In this document: positions 31,453-38,609 of the stretch, in pieces
Numbering within the stretch: position 1 is the first letter of the stretch
Layout: every line of letters starts with the position of its first letter
NCBI RefSeq assembly: GCF_018524365.1
Contig: NZ_JAEKFT010000008.1
Span: 1-64,000, forward strand
DNA length: 64,000 nt
Reading direction: 5' to 3'
From: Denitromonas iodatirespirans
GTDB taxonomy: Bacteria > Pseudomonadota > Gammaproteobacteria > Burkholderiales > Rhodocyclaceae
Translations under genes and position numbers: made by a program
Notes under the pieces: generated by a model
Databases searched by the model: none
Told to the model about the DNA's origin: nothing
The model's input: only the letters and a program-made list of their open reading frames with translations

Positions 31453-31947
31453 GTGAACCTTCCCTTTCGTATCGGCCAGGGCTTTGACGTGCATGCCCTG
31501 GTGGCCGGCCGGCCGCTAATCATCGGCGGCGTGACGATCCCCTTCAGCCATGGCCTGCTCGGCCACTCCGACGCCGACGTGCTGCTGCATGCCATCACCG
31601 ATGCGCTGCTCGGCGCTGCCGGCCTGGGCGACATCGGCCGCCACTTCCCCGATACCGATCCGGCCCATGCCGGCGCCGACAGCCGCGAACTGCTGCGCCA
31701 GGCGATGGCGGCGGTGCGTGCCGCGGGCTATGTGGTGGGCAATGTCGATGCCACCGTGATCGCACGTGCGCCCAAGCTGCTGCCGCACGTGCCGGCGATG
31801 GCCGCCAACATCGCCGAGGATCTCGGCGTGGCTGCCGACTGCATCAACATCAAGGGCAAGACCACCGAGAAGCTCGGCTTCACCGGCCGTGGCGAAGGCA
31901 TCGCCGCCCAGGCGGTGGCGTTGCTCTACCGGGGCGATGCCGGCTGA
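31453..31947 (+). CDS. ispF: 2-C-methyl-D-erythritol 2,4-cyclodiphosphate synthase
   Basis: A 164-residue MEP-pathway enzyme that cyclises the CDP intermediate with release of CMP. The metal site is in GFDVHAL, followed by [19 protein letters not shown] and the C-terminal [16 protein letters not shown]. It starts at GTG and its 3' end overlaps thpR by 11 bases. Confidence 0.97.
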   Translation: MNLPFRIGQGFDVHALVAGRPLIIGGVTIPFSHGLLGHSDADVLLHAITDALLGAAGLGDIGRHFPDTDPAHAGADSRELLRQAMAAVRAAGYVVGNVDATVIARAPKLLPHVPAMAANIAEDLGVAADCINIKGKTTEKLGFTGRGEGIAAQAVALLYRGDAG

Positions 31948-32485
31948 GTCTTCACCGGTGGCCGACCCGGCGCCGCGCGTGCGGGTGTTCTTCGCGCTGT
32001 GGCCCAGCGCTGCCATCGCGACCGAACTGCACCGCGCCGCCCGCCGGGCCGCACCGCGCGATGCCCGCCTGATGCGCGCCGATACCCTGCATCTGACCCT
32101 GGCCTTCATCGGCGATGTGGCCCCCGACCGTCTGCCGGCCATCGAAGCGGTCGGCGACCAGGTGCGCTGGCCGCGCTGCATGCTGCGGCTCGACCAGCTC
32201 GGCCACTGGCCGCACAACCAGATCCTGTGGGCCGGCAGCCAGTCGCCACCGGACACCCTGGCGCAGCTGGCCGATGAATTGTCCGTGGGCTTGCAGGCGA
32301 TCGGCATTACGCTGGCGCCACGGCCGTTTGTCCCCCACATCACGCTGGCACGGCGCTGCCGGCACGCGGTGGCGGCGGACATGCGGCCGATCGACTGGCC
32401 GGTCGACGGCGGGGTACTGGCCGTCTCGCAACGGGACCACACCGGCGCACGCTATCTGATGCGCCGCCGCTGGCCGGCACACTGA
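31937..32485 (+). CDS. thpR: RNA 2',3'-cyclic phosphodiesterase / 2'-5' RNA ligase family
   Basis: A 182-residue 2H phosphoesterase with both HxT motifs: HLTLAFIG (about 53) and HITLARR (about 135). Typical members open 2',3'-cyclic phosphates on RNA and can join 2'-5' linked tRNA halves. The start ATG at 31937 overlaps ispF. Confidence 0.92.
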   Translation: MPAESSPVADPAPRVRVFFALWPSAAIATELHRAARRAAPRDARLMRADTLHLTLAFIGDVAPDRLPAIEAVGDQVRWPRCMLRLDQLGHWPHNQILWAGSQSPPDTLAQLADELSVGLQAIGITLAPRPFVPHITLARRCRHAVAADMRPIDWPVDGGVLAVSQRDHTGARYLMRRRWPAH

Positions 32486-32499
32486 CAACAGGAGGCAGC

Positions 32500-33192
32500 A
32501 TGAAAACCATCGGCCTGCTCGGCGGCATGAGCTGGGAATCGACCGTGAGCTACTACCAGGCGATCAACCGCGGCGTGAACGCAGCGCTGGGTGGCCTGCA
32601 CTCGGCACGGGTGATGCTCGCCAGCGTCGATTTCGGCCCCATCGAAGCGGCTCAGCATCGCGGCGACTGGGACGCCACGGCGCAGATGCTCACCGAGGCG
32701 GGCCGGTCTGTCGAAGCGGGCGGGGCGGATTTTCTGCTCATCTGCACCAACACCATGCACAAGGTGGCCCCGCAAATCGAGGCGGCGCTGTCGATTCCGC
32801 TGCTGCATATCGCCGATGCCACCGGCGAGGTCTTGCAGGCGGACGGCGTGCGCCGTGTCGGCCTGCTCGGCACCCGCTTCACCATGGCGCAGGACTTCTA
32901 CACCGGCCGGCTGCGCGAGCGCTTCGGGCTGGATGTGCGGGTGCCCGAGGCGGAGGCGCAGGATGTCGTGCACCGCATCATCTATGACGAGCTGTGCCAT
33001 GGCGTGGTGTCGGACGCCTCGCGGGCGCGCTATCTCGAGATCATCGCGGGCCTGCACGCGCAAGGCGCCGAGGCGGTGATTCTCGGCTGCACCGAGATCG
33101 CCCTGCTGGTGCAGCCGGCCCACACCAGCGTGCCGCTCTACGACACCACCGCCCTCCATGCCGCGGCAGCCGTCAAGTACGCTCTGAGTTGA
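32500..33192 (+). CDS. Aspartate/glutamate racemase family protein
   Basis: A 230-residue cofactor-independent racemase of the Asp/Glu/hydantoin family. N-terminal MKTIGLLGGMSWEST and the two catalytic cysteine regions, ICTNTMHK and ILGCTEIALL, are intact. The YgeA-like aspartate racemase group is the closest by motif. It is 14 bases after thpR, with AGGAGG just before the ATG. Confidence 0.9.
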   Translation: MKTIGLLGGMSWESTVSYYQAINRGVNAALGGLHSARVMLASVDFGPIEAAQHRGDWDATAQMLTEAGRSVEAGGADFLLICTNTMHKVAPQIEAALSIPLLHIADATGEVLQADGVRRVGLLGTRFTMAQDFYTGRLRERFGLDVRVPEAEAQDVVHRIIYDELCHGVVSDASRARYLEIIAGLHAQGAEAVILGCTEIALLVQPAHTSVPLYDTTALHAAAAVKYALS

Positions 33193-33195
33193 AAG

Positions 33196-33657
33196 CTACT
33201 TGCGCCGCAGCCGCAGATCGGTGACGAAATCCTGCGGCGGGCCGATGTCGATCTTGGCGAAGTCGGGGTGGCGCGGGTTGATCAGGTAGTTGCGTTCCGC
33301 CGGGATCACCGCGCTGGGCACCGCCAGTACCGCGCTGCTGCCGCGCGCGATCCAGTCGCTGCCCAGCGCCTGCAGATGGGCGCGGTTGGCCGGATCGTTC
33401 CACTGCTCGGGCAACTCGGCGAGTTCGATCTGCTCGACCTTGAAGCGCTTCGGCAAGGTCGCCGGGATCATCACATAGCGGGCGCGCAGCGGCTCATCCT
33501 GCACCAGGATCTCAAGCATCGCCAACGACTGGCTGGCCGCGGTATAGACCATGGGCACGCCCTTGCGATTCCAGCGCCCGCCGTAAAGGCGGGCGCCTTC
33601 GCCGCTAAAGGCGGTGTCGGCGAAACGGGCGGTGACGAGGCGCCAGAGGGTGGTCAC
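33196..33657 (-). CDS. RES-domain toxin of a split RES/Xre toxin-antitoxin pair
   Basis: A 153-residue RES-family protein; characterised members degrade NAD+. The core GARLYGGRWNRKGVPMVYTA and LAMLEILVQ carry the family's conserved Arg, Tyr and Glu. It starts at GTG. Its Xre/DUF2384 antitoxin lies upstream on the same strand, but instead of the usual few bases there are 618 between them, filled by an inverted-repeat element. The start codon lies inside an 8-base direct repeat (33650-33657) that flanks the element, so the insertion kept the start but replaced everything before it. No good ribosome binding site remains. The toxin may therefore be poorly expressed or uncoupled from its antitoxin. 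Confidence 0.85.
   Translation of the reverse strand: MTTLWRLVTARFADTAFSGEGARLYGGRWNRKGVPMVYTAASQSLAMLEILVQDEPLRARYVMIPATLPKRFKVEQIELAELPEQWNDPANRAHLQALGSDWIARGSSAVLAVPSAVIPAERNYLINPRHPDFAKIDIGPPQDFVTDLRLRRK
33650..33657. repeat. Left copy of 8-bp flanking direct repeat
   Basis: GTGGTCAC at 33650-33657 recurs at 34234-34241. The two copies bracket the inverted-repeat element and look like a target-site duplication. On the minus strand this copy begins the toxin coding sequence. Confidence 0.6.
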
Positions 33658-34233
33658 TGGTTTGCGCCTCGCCGGCGAGGCGTGTGCGATTCGGGTGAGG
33701 GACGTTGGCCGGGTCTCGCCCCGGCGGGCGAATTACTTCTTTGTCGCGACAAAGAAGTAATCAAGAAAACGCCCCCGACTGTGCCGCCGGCTTCGCCGGT
33801 GCCCTCTCTACGCCCGGCGCCGGCGGGTCGTGTCGCAAACTCGCCCTTCGGGCTCAAACAGCGACACGACAATTCCCGCCGTCGCCGTTCTCCGTTCGGC
33901 GGCACAGAAGGGGAAGGGCATGCGGGCTCGGCTTCGCCATTGCCCGCGCAAGAACCGAATGCCGTGCCTATGGGCACCCCCTCCCCCTCTGTCGTGCCGA
34001 GCGCAGCAAGTGCGGGGCGGAAAAAGCGGCTTCGCTGTCTAAGCCCGCAGGGCGAGTTTGCGAAGTCCGCCCGCCCCGTGCTTGCGGAGGGAGGGAAGCC
34101 CGAAGGGCCACGACAGTGGGGCGTGCTTCTTTGCCTAGCTTTCTTGCACGAGCAAGAAAGTAGGTCGCCCGCCGGGGCGAGACCCGGCCAACGGTCGCCA
34201 TCGAAAAACCCCGCTGGCCGAAGTGCAAAAAAA
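33658..34233. mobile_element. MITE-like inverted-repeat element, non-coding
   Basis: About 576 bases with no convincing gene. A perfect 29-bp inverted repeat sits at 33703-33731 and 34165-34193. Imperfect symmetry extends outward to the ends and inward over about 130 bases. Just inside the left arm is a 28-base perfect palindrome (33733-33760), and just inside the right arm a CTTTCTTGC/GCAAGAAAG hairpin (about 34138-34164). Several smaller GC-rich hairpins lie between. It is flanked by an 8-base direct repeat. It resembles a family of large non-coding repeats seen in GC-rich proteobacteria. Mobilisation by a transposase elsewhere is inference. Confidence 0.65.
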
Positions 34234-34241
34234 GTGGTCAC
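34234..34241. repeat. Right copy of 8-bp flanking direct repeat
   Basis: GTGGTCAC matches 33650-33657. Joining the two copies would place the RES start codon 34 bases after the antitoxin stop, a normal spacing for such an operon. Confidence 0.6.
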
Positions 34242-34275
34242 GGTACCCGTAGAGCGGATCACGCCAGCCATCCGC

Positions 34276-34731
34276 TCAACCATACACCCCGTGTTCGATC
34301 CGCCCCAGGGTCTCCATCACCGTCTGGGCGCCGATGTCGGTGTCGAGCAGCGACAGCGGTGTGTCGCCGCCGAGGGCGGCGTTGGGGGATTTGAGCCAGT
34401 CGAGGGCGGGGGCGAGCTCTTCGAAGACTTCTTCGGCGCGCTCGACGACGCGTGCCAGACGCACGACCTTGGCGGACTCTTCGCTGCTCAGCGTGCCTTC
34501 CTTCTTGCGGCGGGCCAGGGTGCGTTCGGGGATGGCGAGTGCCGAGGCCAGTTCGTTGTGGCTGAGGCGCAGGGCCTTGGCGAGCGCGTCGATGGTGGCC
34601 GAGGAGATGCCCTGGCGGATCAGGTCCACCCATTCCAGCGGCGTGCGCGGCTGGTGGTGCAGGACTTTGCGGCCGCCCAGCAGACGGTCTGCAGAAAAGG
34701 CGGAGGTGGGCAGTGCGCCGACGGTGCTCAT
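34276..34731 (-). CDS. Xre/DUF2384 (ParS-like) antitoxin of the RES pair
   Basis: A 151-residue antitoxin. The N-terminal helix-turn-helix-like region (DALAKALRLSHNELASALAI, then PERTLARRKKEGTLS) is followed by a C-terminal DUF2384 domain (WLKSPNAALGGDTPLSLLDT, ending GAQTVMETLGRIEHGVYG), the usual pairing for RES toxins. An AGGAG lies 6 bases before the ATG. It should bind its own promoter and neutralise the toxin. The toxin gene is displaced downstream by the inserted element. Confidence 0.88.
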   Translation of the reverse strand: MSTVGALPTSAFSADRLLGGRKVLHHQPRTPLEWVDLIRQGISSATIDALAKALRLSHNELASALAIPERTLARRKKEGTLSSEESAKVVRLARVVERAEEVFEELAPALDWLKSPNAALGGDTPLSLLDTDIGAQTVMETLGRIEHGVYG

Positions 34732-34823
34732 GTGGACTCCTGGAGTGCCATATGGCACAGAGTCTAGACACTTTTGGCAGATGATGCCACCGTCGCCGGC
34801 AGGGCCGGGGTATTGGCCGCTCG

Positions 34824-34848
34824 CAAAAAGGGCGCCCTCCGGCGCCCC
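34824..34848 (-). terminator. Rho-independent terminator after the host-attachment gene
   Basis: On the minus strand a GC-rich stem (GGGCGCC pairing with GGCGCCC around a short loop) is followed by five T. It lies 26 bases after the stop of the host-attachment gene. Confidence 0.75.
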
Positions 34849-34873
34849 GTTTGTGGGTGGATGCGTCAGTCGA

Positions 34874-35308
34874 TCAGAGGCAGATGCTGCCGCCCAGGCG
34901 GACGGCGAGGTCCGGTTCGGCGGTTTTGGTGTAGTCCTTCTCGACCCGGTCGGTGACCAGCTGGGCGGTCGGGCCGTCCATGACGGCATTGAGCATGCCC
35001 ATGAAGGCGGGTGGAGCGACCAGGATGGCACGGCCGAAGGCGTTGTTGTTGCGTCCCTGATAGAACTCCTGGGCAAGTTCCTGGGCAAAGGCGCGTGCGG
35101 CCTGGGTCTTCGGCGGCGTGTGAGATTCGTAGCCGCTGCCGGGCGACGACTGGATGCTTCCGGGTCGATCGGTGACGAGGTCCTTGTTCTTCTGTCGGCT
35201 TTCCGGGTGGATCAACTCCTTGACCAGCTTGAGTCCTTTGTTCGGCCCATAGTTGGCATAGAGTTTGGCAAGGCTGGCGTTGGCAACCAGGATCCATGTG
35301 ATAGCCAT
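34874..35308 (-). CDS. Host attachment family protein (PF10116)
   Basis: A 144-residue protein starting MAITWILVANASLAKLY, then RAFAQELAQEFYQGR and ILVAPPAFMGMLNAVMD, all typical of the family first linked to attachment of Agrobacterium to plant cells. Members occur widely in free-living bacteria and resemble release-factor-like domains; the actual function is not settled. It is monocistronic with its own terminator. Confidence 0.85.
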   Translation of the reverse strand: MAITWILVANASLAKLYANYGPNKGLKLVKELIHPESRQKNKDLVTDRPGSIQSSPGSGYESHTPPKTQAARAFAQELAQEFYQGRNNNAFGRAILVAPPAFMGMLNAVMDGPTAQLVTDRVEKDYTKTAEPDLAVRLGGSICL

Positions 35309-35489
35309 AGATGTTCCTCCGAAAGAGTGGGTGATCAGCTGTGTACGTCCGATCCGTCCAGACGGCGCACGACAGCGCTTCTAGCGTAGCCAGTTGCCCT
35401 CGACACTTCAAAACGCCGCTTGTCGGACCAGCGCGCTGCGGGGCCGTCCATGCCCGGGAAACCCGCGCCATGGGCCGTTCGGCTGTCGT

Positions 35490-36524
35490 TCAACCGTTCG
35501 TCAGACGCTCGCGGGCGCGGCGATCTGCCGCGGCCAGGGTGCTGATGTCCTGCGTGTCGGCGCGGGCGAACAGGTCGAGCAGGGTGTCGTAGATCCCCGC
35601 GATTCGGGCATCGACCGTGGCGTCGTCACCGAAATAGGTGTGACACACCTGGATGATCCCGCCGGCGTTGATGGCGTAGTCGGGCGCGTAGAGGATGTTG
35701 CGCGCGCGCAGCGCGTTGGCCAGATCGTCGGTGGCCAGCTGGTTGTTGGCGGCGCCGGCGACGATTGCCACGCGCAGGCGGGGCAGGGTGCGCGGGTTGA
35801 TGATGGCGCCGAGCGCGCAGGGGGCGAAGACGTCGGCTTCCACCTCGACGATGGCCTCGGGGGCGACCGTGGCGGCGCCCAGGCGCGTCGCCAGCGCCTG
35901 GCAGCGCGCGCTGTCGATATCGGTGAGCGTGAGGCGCGCGCCGGCATCGAACAAGGCCTGGCTGAGTGCCGCGCCGACATGGCCGAGCCCCTGGACGGCG
36001 ACATGGACGCCGGCCAGGGTGTCGGCGCCGAGCCGGTGACGCACGGCGGCACGGATGCCGTGATAGACGCCTCGCGCGGTGTAGGGCGAGGGGTCGCCGC
36101 CGGCCCCGTCGCGCGTGATGCCGGTGACGAAACGCGTGACCCGGGCGATCTGCGCCATGTCGGCCGGGCTGGTGCCGACATCTTCGGCGGTGATGTAGCG
36201 CCCGCCGAGCCGGTCGATGGCCTGGCCGAGCGCGGCGAGCAGGGCGGGGGTCTTGATGTGCTTGGCGTCGCCGATCACCACCGCCTTGCCGCCCCCGATC
36301 GGCAGGCCGGCCAGTGCCGATTTGTAGGTCATGCCGCGCGACAGGCGCAGCGCATCGGTCAGCGCGGCCGCTTCGCTGGCGTAGGGCCAGATGCGGCAAC
36401 CGCCCATGGCGGGGCCGAGCGTGGTGTCGTGGATGGCGATGATGGCGCGCAGGCCGCTGGCGTCGTCGTAGGCAAAGACGACCTGTTCGTGCCGGTCGAA
36501 GTCCGGGGCGGAGAAGCATTCCAT
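35490..36524 (-). CDS. Leucine/phenylalanine/valine-type amino acid dehydrogenase
   Basis: A 344-residue Glu/Leu/Phe/Val dehydrogenase that deaminates a branched or aromatic amino acid with NAD+. The catalytic region is GPAMGGCRIWPY, then GMTYKSALAGLPIGGGKAV with the lysines of this family. The NAD-binding fold has VAVQGLGHVGAAL, and the tail has YAINAGGIIQV. AGGAGG precedes the ATG at 36524, and an upstream extension is non-coding. Leucine dehydrogenase is most likely by length and motif. Confidence 0.88.
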   Translation of the reverse strand: MECFSAPDFDRHEQVVFAYDDASGLRAIIAIHDTTLGPAMGGCRIWPYASEAAALTDALRLSRGMTYKSALAGLPIGGGKAVVIGDAKHIKTPALLAALGQAIDRLGGRYITAEDVGTSPADMAQIARVTRFVTGITRDGAGGDPSPYTARGVYHGIRAAVRHRLGADTLAGVHVAVQGLGHVGAALSQALFDAGARLTLTDIDSARCQALATRLGAATVAPEAIVEVEADVFAPCALGAIINPRTLPRLRVAIVAGAANNQLATDDLANALRARNILYAPDYAINAGGIIQVCHTYFGDDATVDARIAGIYDTLLDLFARADTQDISTLAAADRRARERLTNG

Positions 36525-36606
36525 GGCTGGCCTCCTGGCGTTTGCCGCCTGGAAAACGCCCATCGCCCCGTCTTGGCGGCATCCCCTCGGGCGATCGACG
36601 CTCCGA

Positions 36607-37386
36607 TCAGTTGGAGTGGCCGCTGGCCGAAGGGTTCGCGCCAGCAGCCGGATCGAGGCCGTACAGCCGCTTGAGCTGGGCGTAGGCGGCCGGGTAGGCG
36701 GCACGCAGTTGGATCGGCCGCTCGAAAAAGGCTTCGCTCATCACGGCGAAGAATTCGGCCGGGCTCTCGGCGGCGTAGGCATCGATCGGCAGGGGTCGGC
36801 CGGTATCCACGCGCTCGCAGAAATCGTCGTAGGCGGCTGCGAAGATGCGTGCCCAGGCGGCCCGTGTCATGTCCGGGCCGAGCGGCGGGAAGCCGTCGGC
36901 CTCGCCGTTGCACATGTCCAGCTTGTGGGCGAATTCATGGATCACCACGTTCAGCCCGTCGGCAGGCTCGAGCGGTTGCCAGGAGACGATCACCGGGCCG
37001 CCCGGCCAGGCCTCGCCAAGCACCGGGTCATCGTATTCGTGCACCACGCCGTCCTCGTCCATCTCCTCGCGCGGGATGACGAAGTCGCCCGGATAGACCA
37101 CCACGCCCACCCAGTCGCGATAGGCCGCCAGGCCGGTGTTGAGGATCGGCAGGCAGGCCTGCAGTGCGATGGCCAGGAGCATGTCGTCGGTGAGCACCAG
37201 GCCGCCGGCGCCGTGGAAGGTCTTCTGGTCGAGGAAGGCGAGCGCCAGTGCGCGCAGGCGCTCGCGGGCGTCGGCGGGCAGGTAGGCGAGAAACGGCAGG
37301 CCGCCCTCGACGCGTTGCCACTGCGCCTCCGATACCGCGGCCGGCTCGCCGCGGCCGAAGAGCCAGCGCTTCAACACCCGGAGCAT
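36607..37386 (-). CDS. mtfA: Zinc-dependent peptidase MtfA
   Basis: A 259-residue member of the MtfA (Mlc titration factor) family. The zinc-protease motif HEFAHKLD lies in VIHEFAHKLDMCNGEADG, with a downstream ESPAEFFAVMSE glutamate. In E. coli MtfA binds and titrates the glucose repressor Mlc and has peptidase activity; whether Mlc exists here is unknown. It starts 1 base after the EamA transporter stop, so the two are co-transcribed. Confidence 0.9.
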   Translation of the reverse strand: MLRVLKRWLFGRGEPAAVSEAQWQRVEGGLPFLAYLPADARERLRALALAFLDQKTFHGAGGLVLTDDMLLAIALQACLPILNTGLAAYRDWVGVVVYPGDFVIPREEMDEDGVVHEYDDPVLGEAWPGGPVIVSWQPLEPADGLNVVIHEFAHKLDMCNGEADGFPPLGPDMTRAAWARIFAAAYDDFCERVDTGRPLPIDAYAAESPAEFFAVMSEAFFERPIQLRAAYPAAYAQLKRLYGLDPAAGANPSASGHSN

Positions 37387-37387
37387 G

Positions 37388-38284
37388 TCAGCCCTCGACC
37401 TTGAGGCGCGTGGTCAGCCAGATGCCGGAGAGGATCAGCGCGATGCCGACGCCATGGAAGAGGGCCGGCAACTCGTCGAGAAAGATCACCGACAGGATCG
37501 TGCCGAACACCGGCATCAGGTGGATGAACAGTGCGCCGCGGCTGGGCCCGACCATGGCCACGCCGCGGTTGTAGAACACATAGCCGAGAAAGCCGGGGAA
37601 GATCGCCGTATAGGCGATGGCCATGATGCTGCCCGTATGCACCACGATATGCCGGCCCTGCGACAGCTCCCAGGCCCAGGCCGGCGCGAGTACCGCGATG
37701 CCGACCACCGTCATGGCCGCCAGCATCACCATCGGGTGCATGCCGCTGGGGCGCCACTGCAGGCCGACGGTGTAGAGCCCCCACACCATCACCGCCACGA
37801 GCATCCAGAAGTCGCCGGGGTTGAACTGCCAGCCGAGCAGCATCGCCGGGTGGCCATGGGTGACGATGACGGTCACGCCGATCAGCGACAGCACCACGCC
37901 GATGACCTCCAGCCGGTGCAGCCGGCGGCCCAGCAGCACGCCGGCGAGCAGCAGGGTGGCCACCGGGATCAGCGAATTGAGCATGGTGGCGTTGATTGCC
38001 GTGGTGTATTGCAAGGCCAGGTAGGCGAAGGTGTTGTAGCCGCCCACGCCGAGCGCGCCGAGCAGCACGATCGGTCGCCAGTGGCGCAGTACCAGCGGCC
38101 ACTGGGTGCGCAGATGGGGCCAGGCGAAGGGCAGCATCAGGCACAGGGCCAGCGTCCAGCGCCAGAAGGCGAGGCCGAGCGGCGGCACGTCGGCGCGGAC
38201 GCCGCGGCCGATGACCATGTTGCCCGACCAGAAGAGGGCGGTCAGGGTGAGCAGCAGGTAGGGCAGATCGAAGAGGCGGCGCAT
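37388..38284 (-). CDS. EamA-family (DMT) transporter
   Basis: A 298-residue inner-membrane protein with ten predicted helices in two EamA repeats (about 10-140 and 155-290). Typical segments are WSGNMVIGRGVRADVPPLGLAFWRW, NATMLNSLIPVATLLLAGVL and FIHLMPVFGTILSVIFLDE. Probably a metabolite exporter; the substrate cannot be predicted. Confidence 0.88.
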   Translation of the reverse strand: MRRLFDLPYLLLTLTALFWSGNMVIGRGVRADVPPLGLAFWRWTLALCLMLPFAWPHLRTQWPLVLRHWRPIVLLGALGVGGYNTFAYLALQYTTAINATMLNSLIPVATLLLAGVLLGRRLHRLEVIGVVLSLIGVTVIVTHGHPAMLLGWQFNPGDFWMLVAVMVWGLYTVGLQWRPSGMHPMVMLAAMTVVGIAVLAPAWAWELSQGRHIVVHTGSIMAIAYTAIFPGFLGYVFYNRGVAMVGPSRGALFIHLMPVFGTILSVIFLDELPALFHGVGIALILSGIWLTTRLKVEG

Positions 38285-38609
38285 GTCGGGGGTTGGGCGT
38301 GAGGCGTTTTGGCGAAGGCGCGATTATCATCTGCGCGTCAGCTCCGCTCAATGAGAGATAATCCTTGAAACCTCAGTTGGCCGCTTGTCCATGGCTGATT
38401 CGCCACATGATTTCCGACCGCTGTAATTTCAGTTCGATTGACCCGTCGGGTGGCAGCGCTACGCGGTCGCTGGCACGCCGGGTCGGGCGTCCGGCTTTGT
38501 CGCTTCTCCTTGCAGGCAGATGCCTGCCGCGTCGTCGCTTCGCGCCGGCCATCCCGCCCAGACGCACCAACAACCACGTCCAACCGAGGTTTCAAGGATA
38601 ATCCCGGCC
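38285..38609. other. 325-bp intergenic region upstream of relA
   Basis: Most of this space is a segment bounded by an inverted repeat (annotated separately). Inside is a small hairpin with GCAGGCA arms (about 38512-38527). A 66-codon minus-strand frame is arginine-rich and not convincing. The relA ribosome binding site (AAGGAT at 38594-38599) lies inside the right arm. Confidence 0.5.
38358..38602. repeat. Inverted-repeat-bounded segment upstream of relA
   Basis: A 23-base arm at 38358-38380 (starting ATAATCCTTGAAACCTC) is matched by its complement at 38580-38602 with 21 of 23 positions identical. The segment between is 199 bases and has no good coding frame. No clear target-site duplication was found. 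It could be a small non-autonomous mobile element or a repeated regulatory region; the right arm supplies the relA ribosome binding site. Confidence 0.6.

Noticed and set aside
38373-38573. 66-codon minus-strand frame inside the relA-upstream repeat
   Set aside because: Arginine-rich, no similarity recognised, no ribosome binding site; better explained as part of the repeat.
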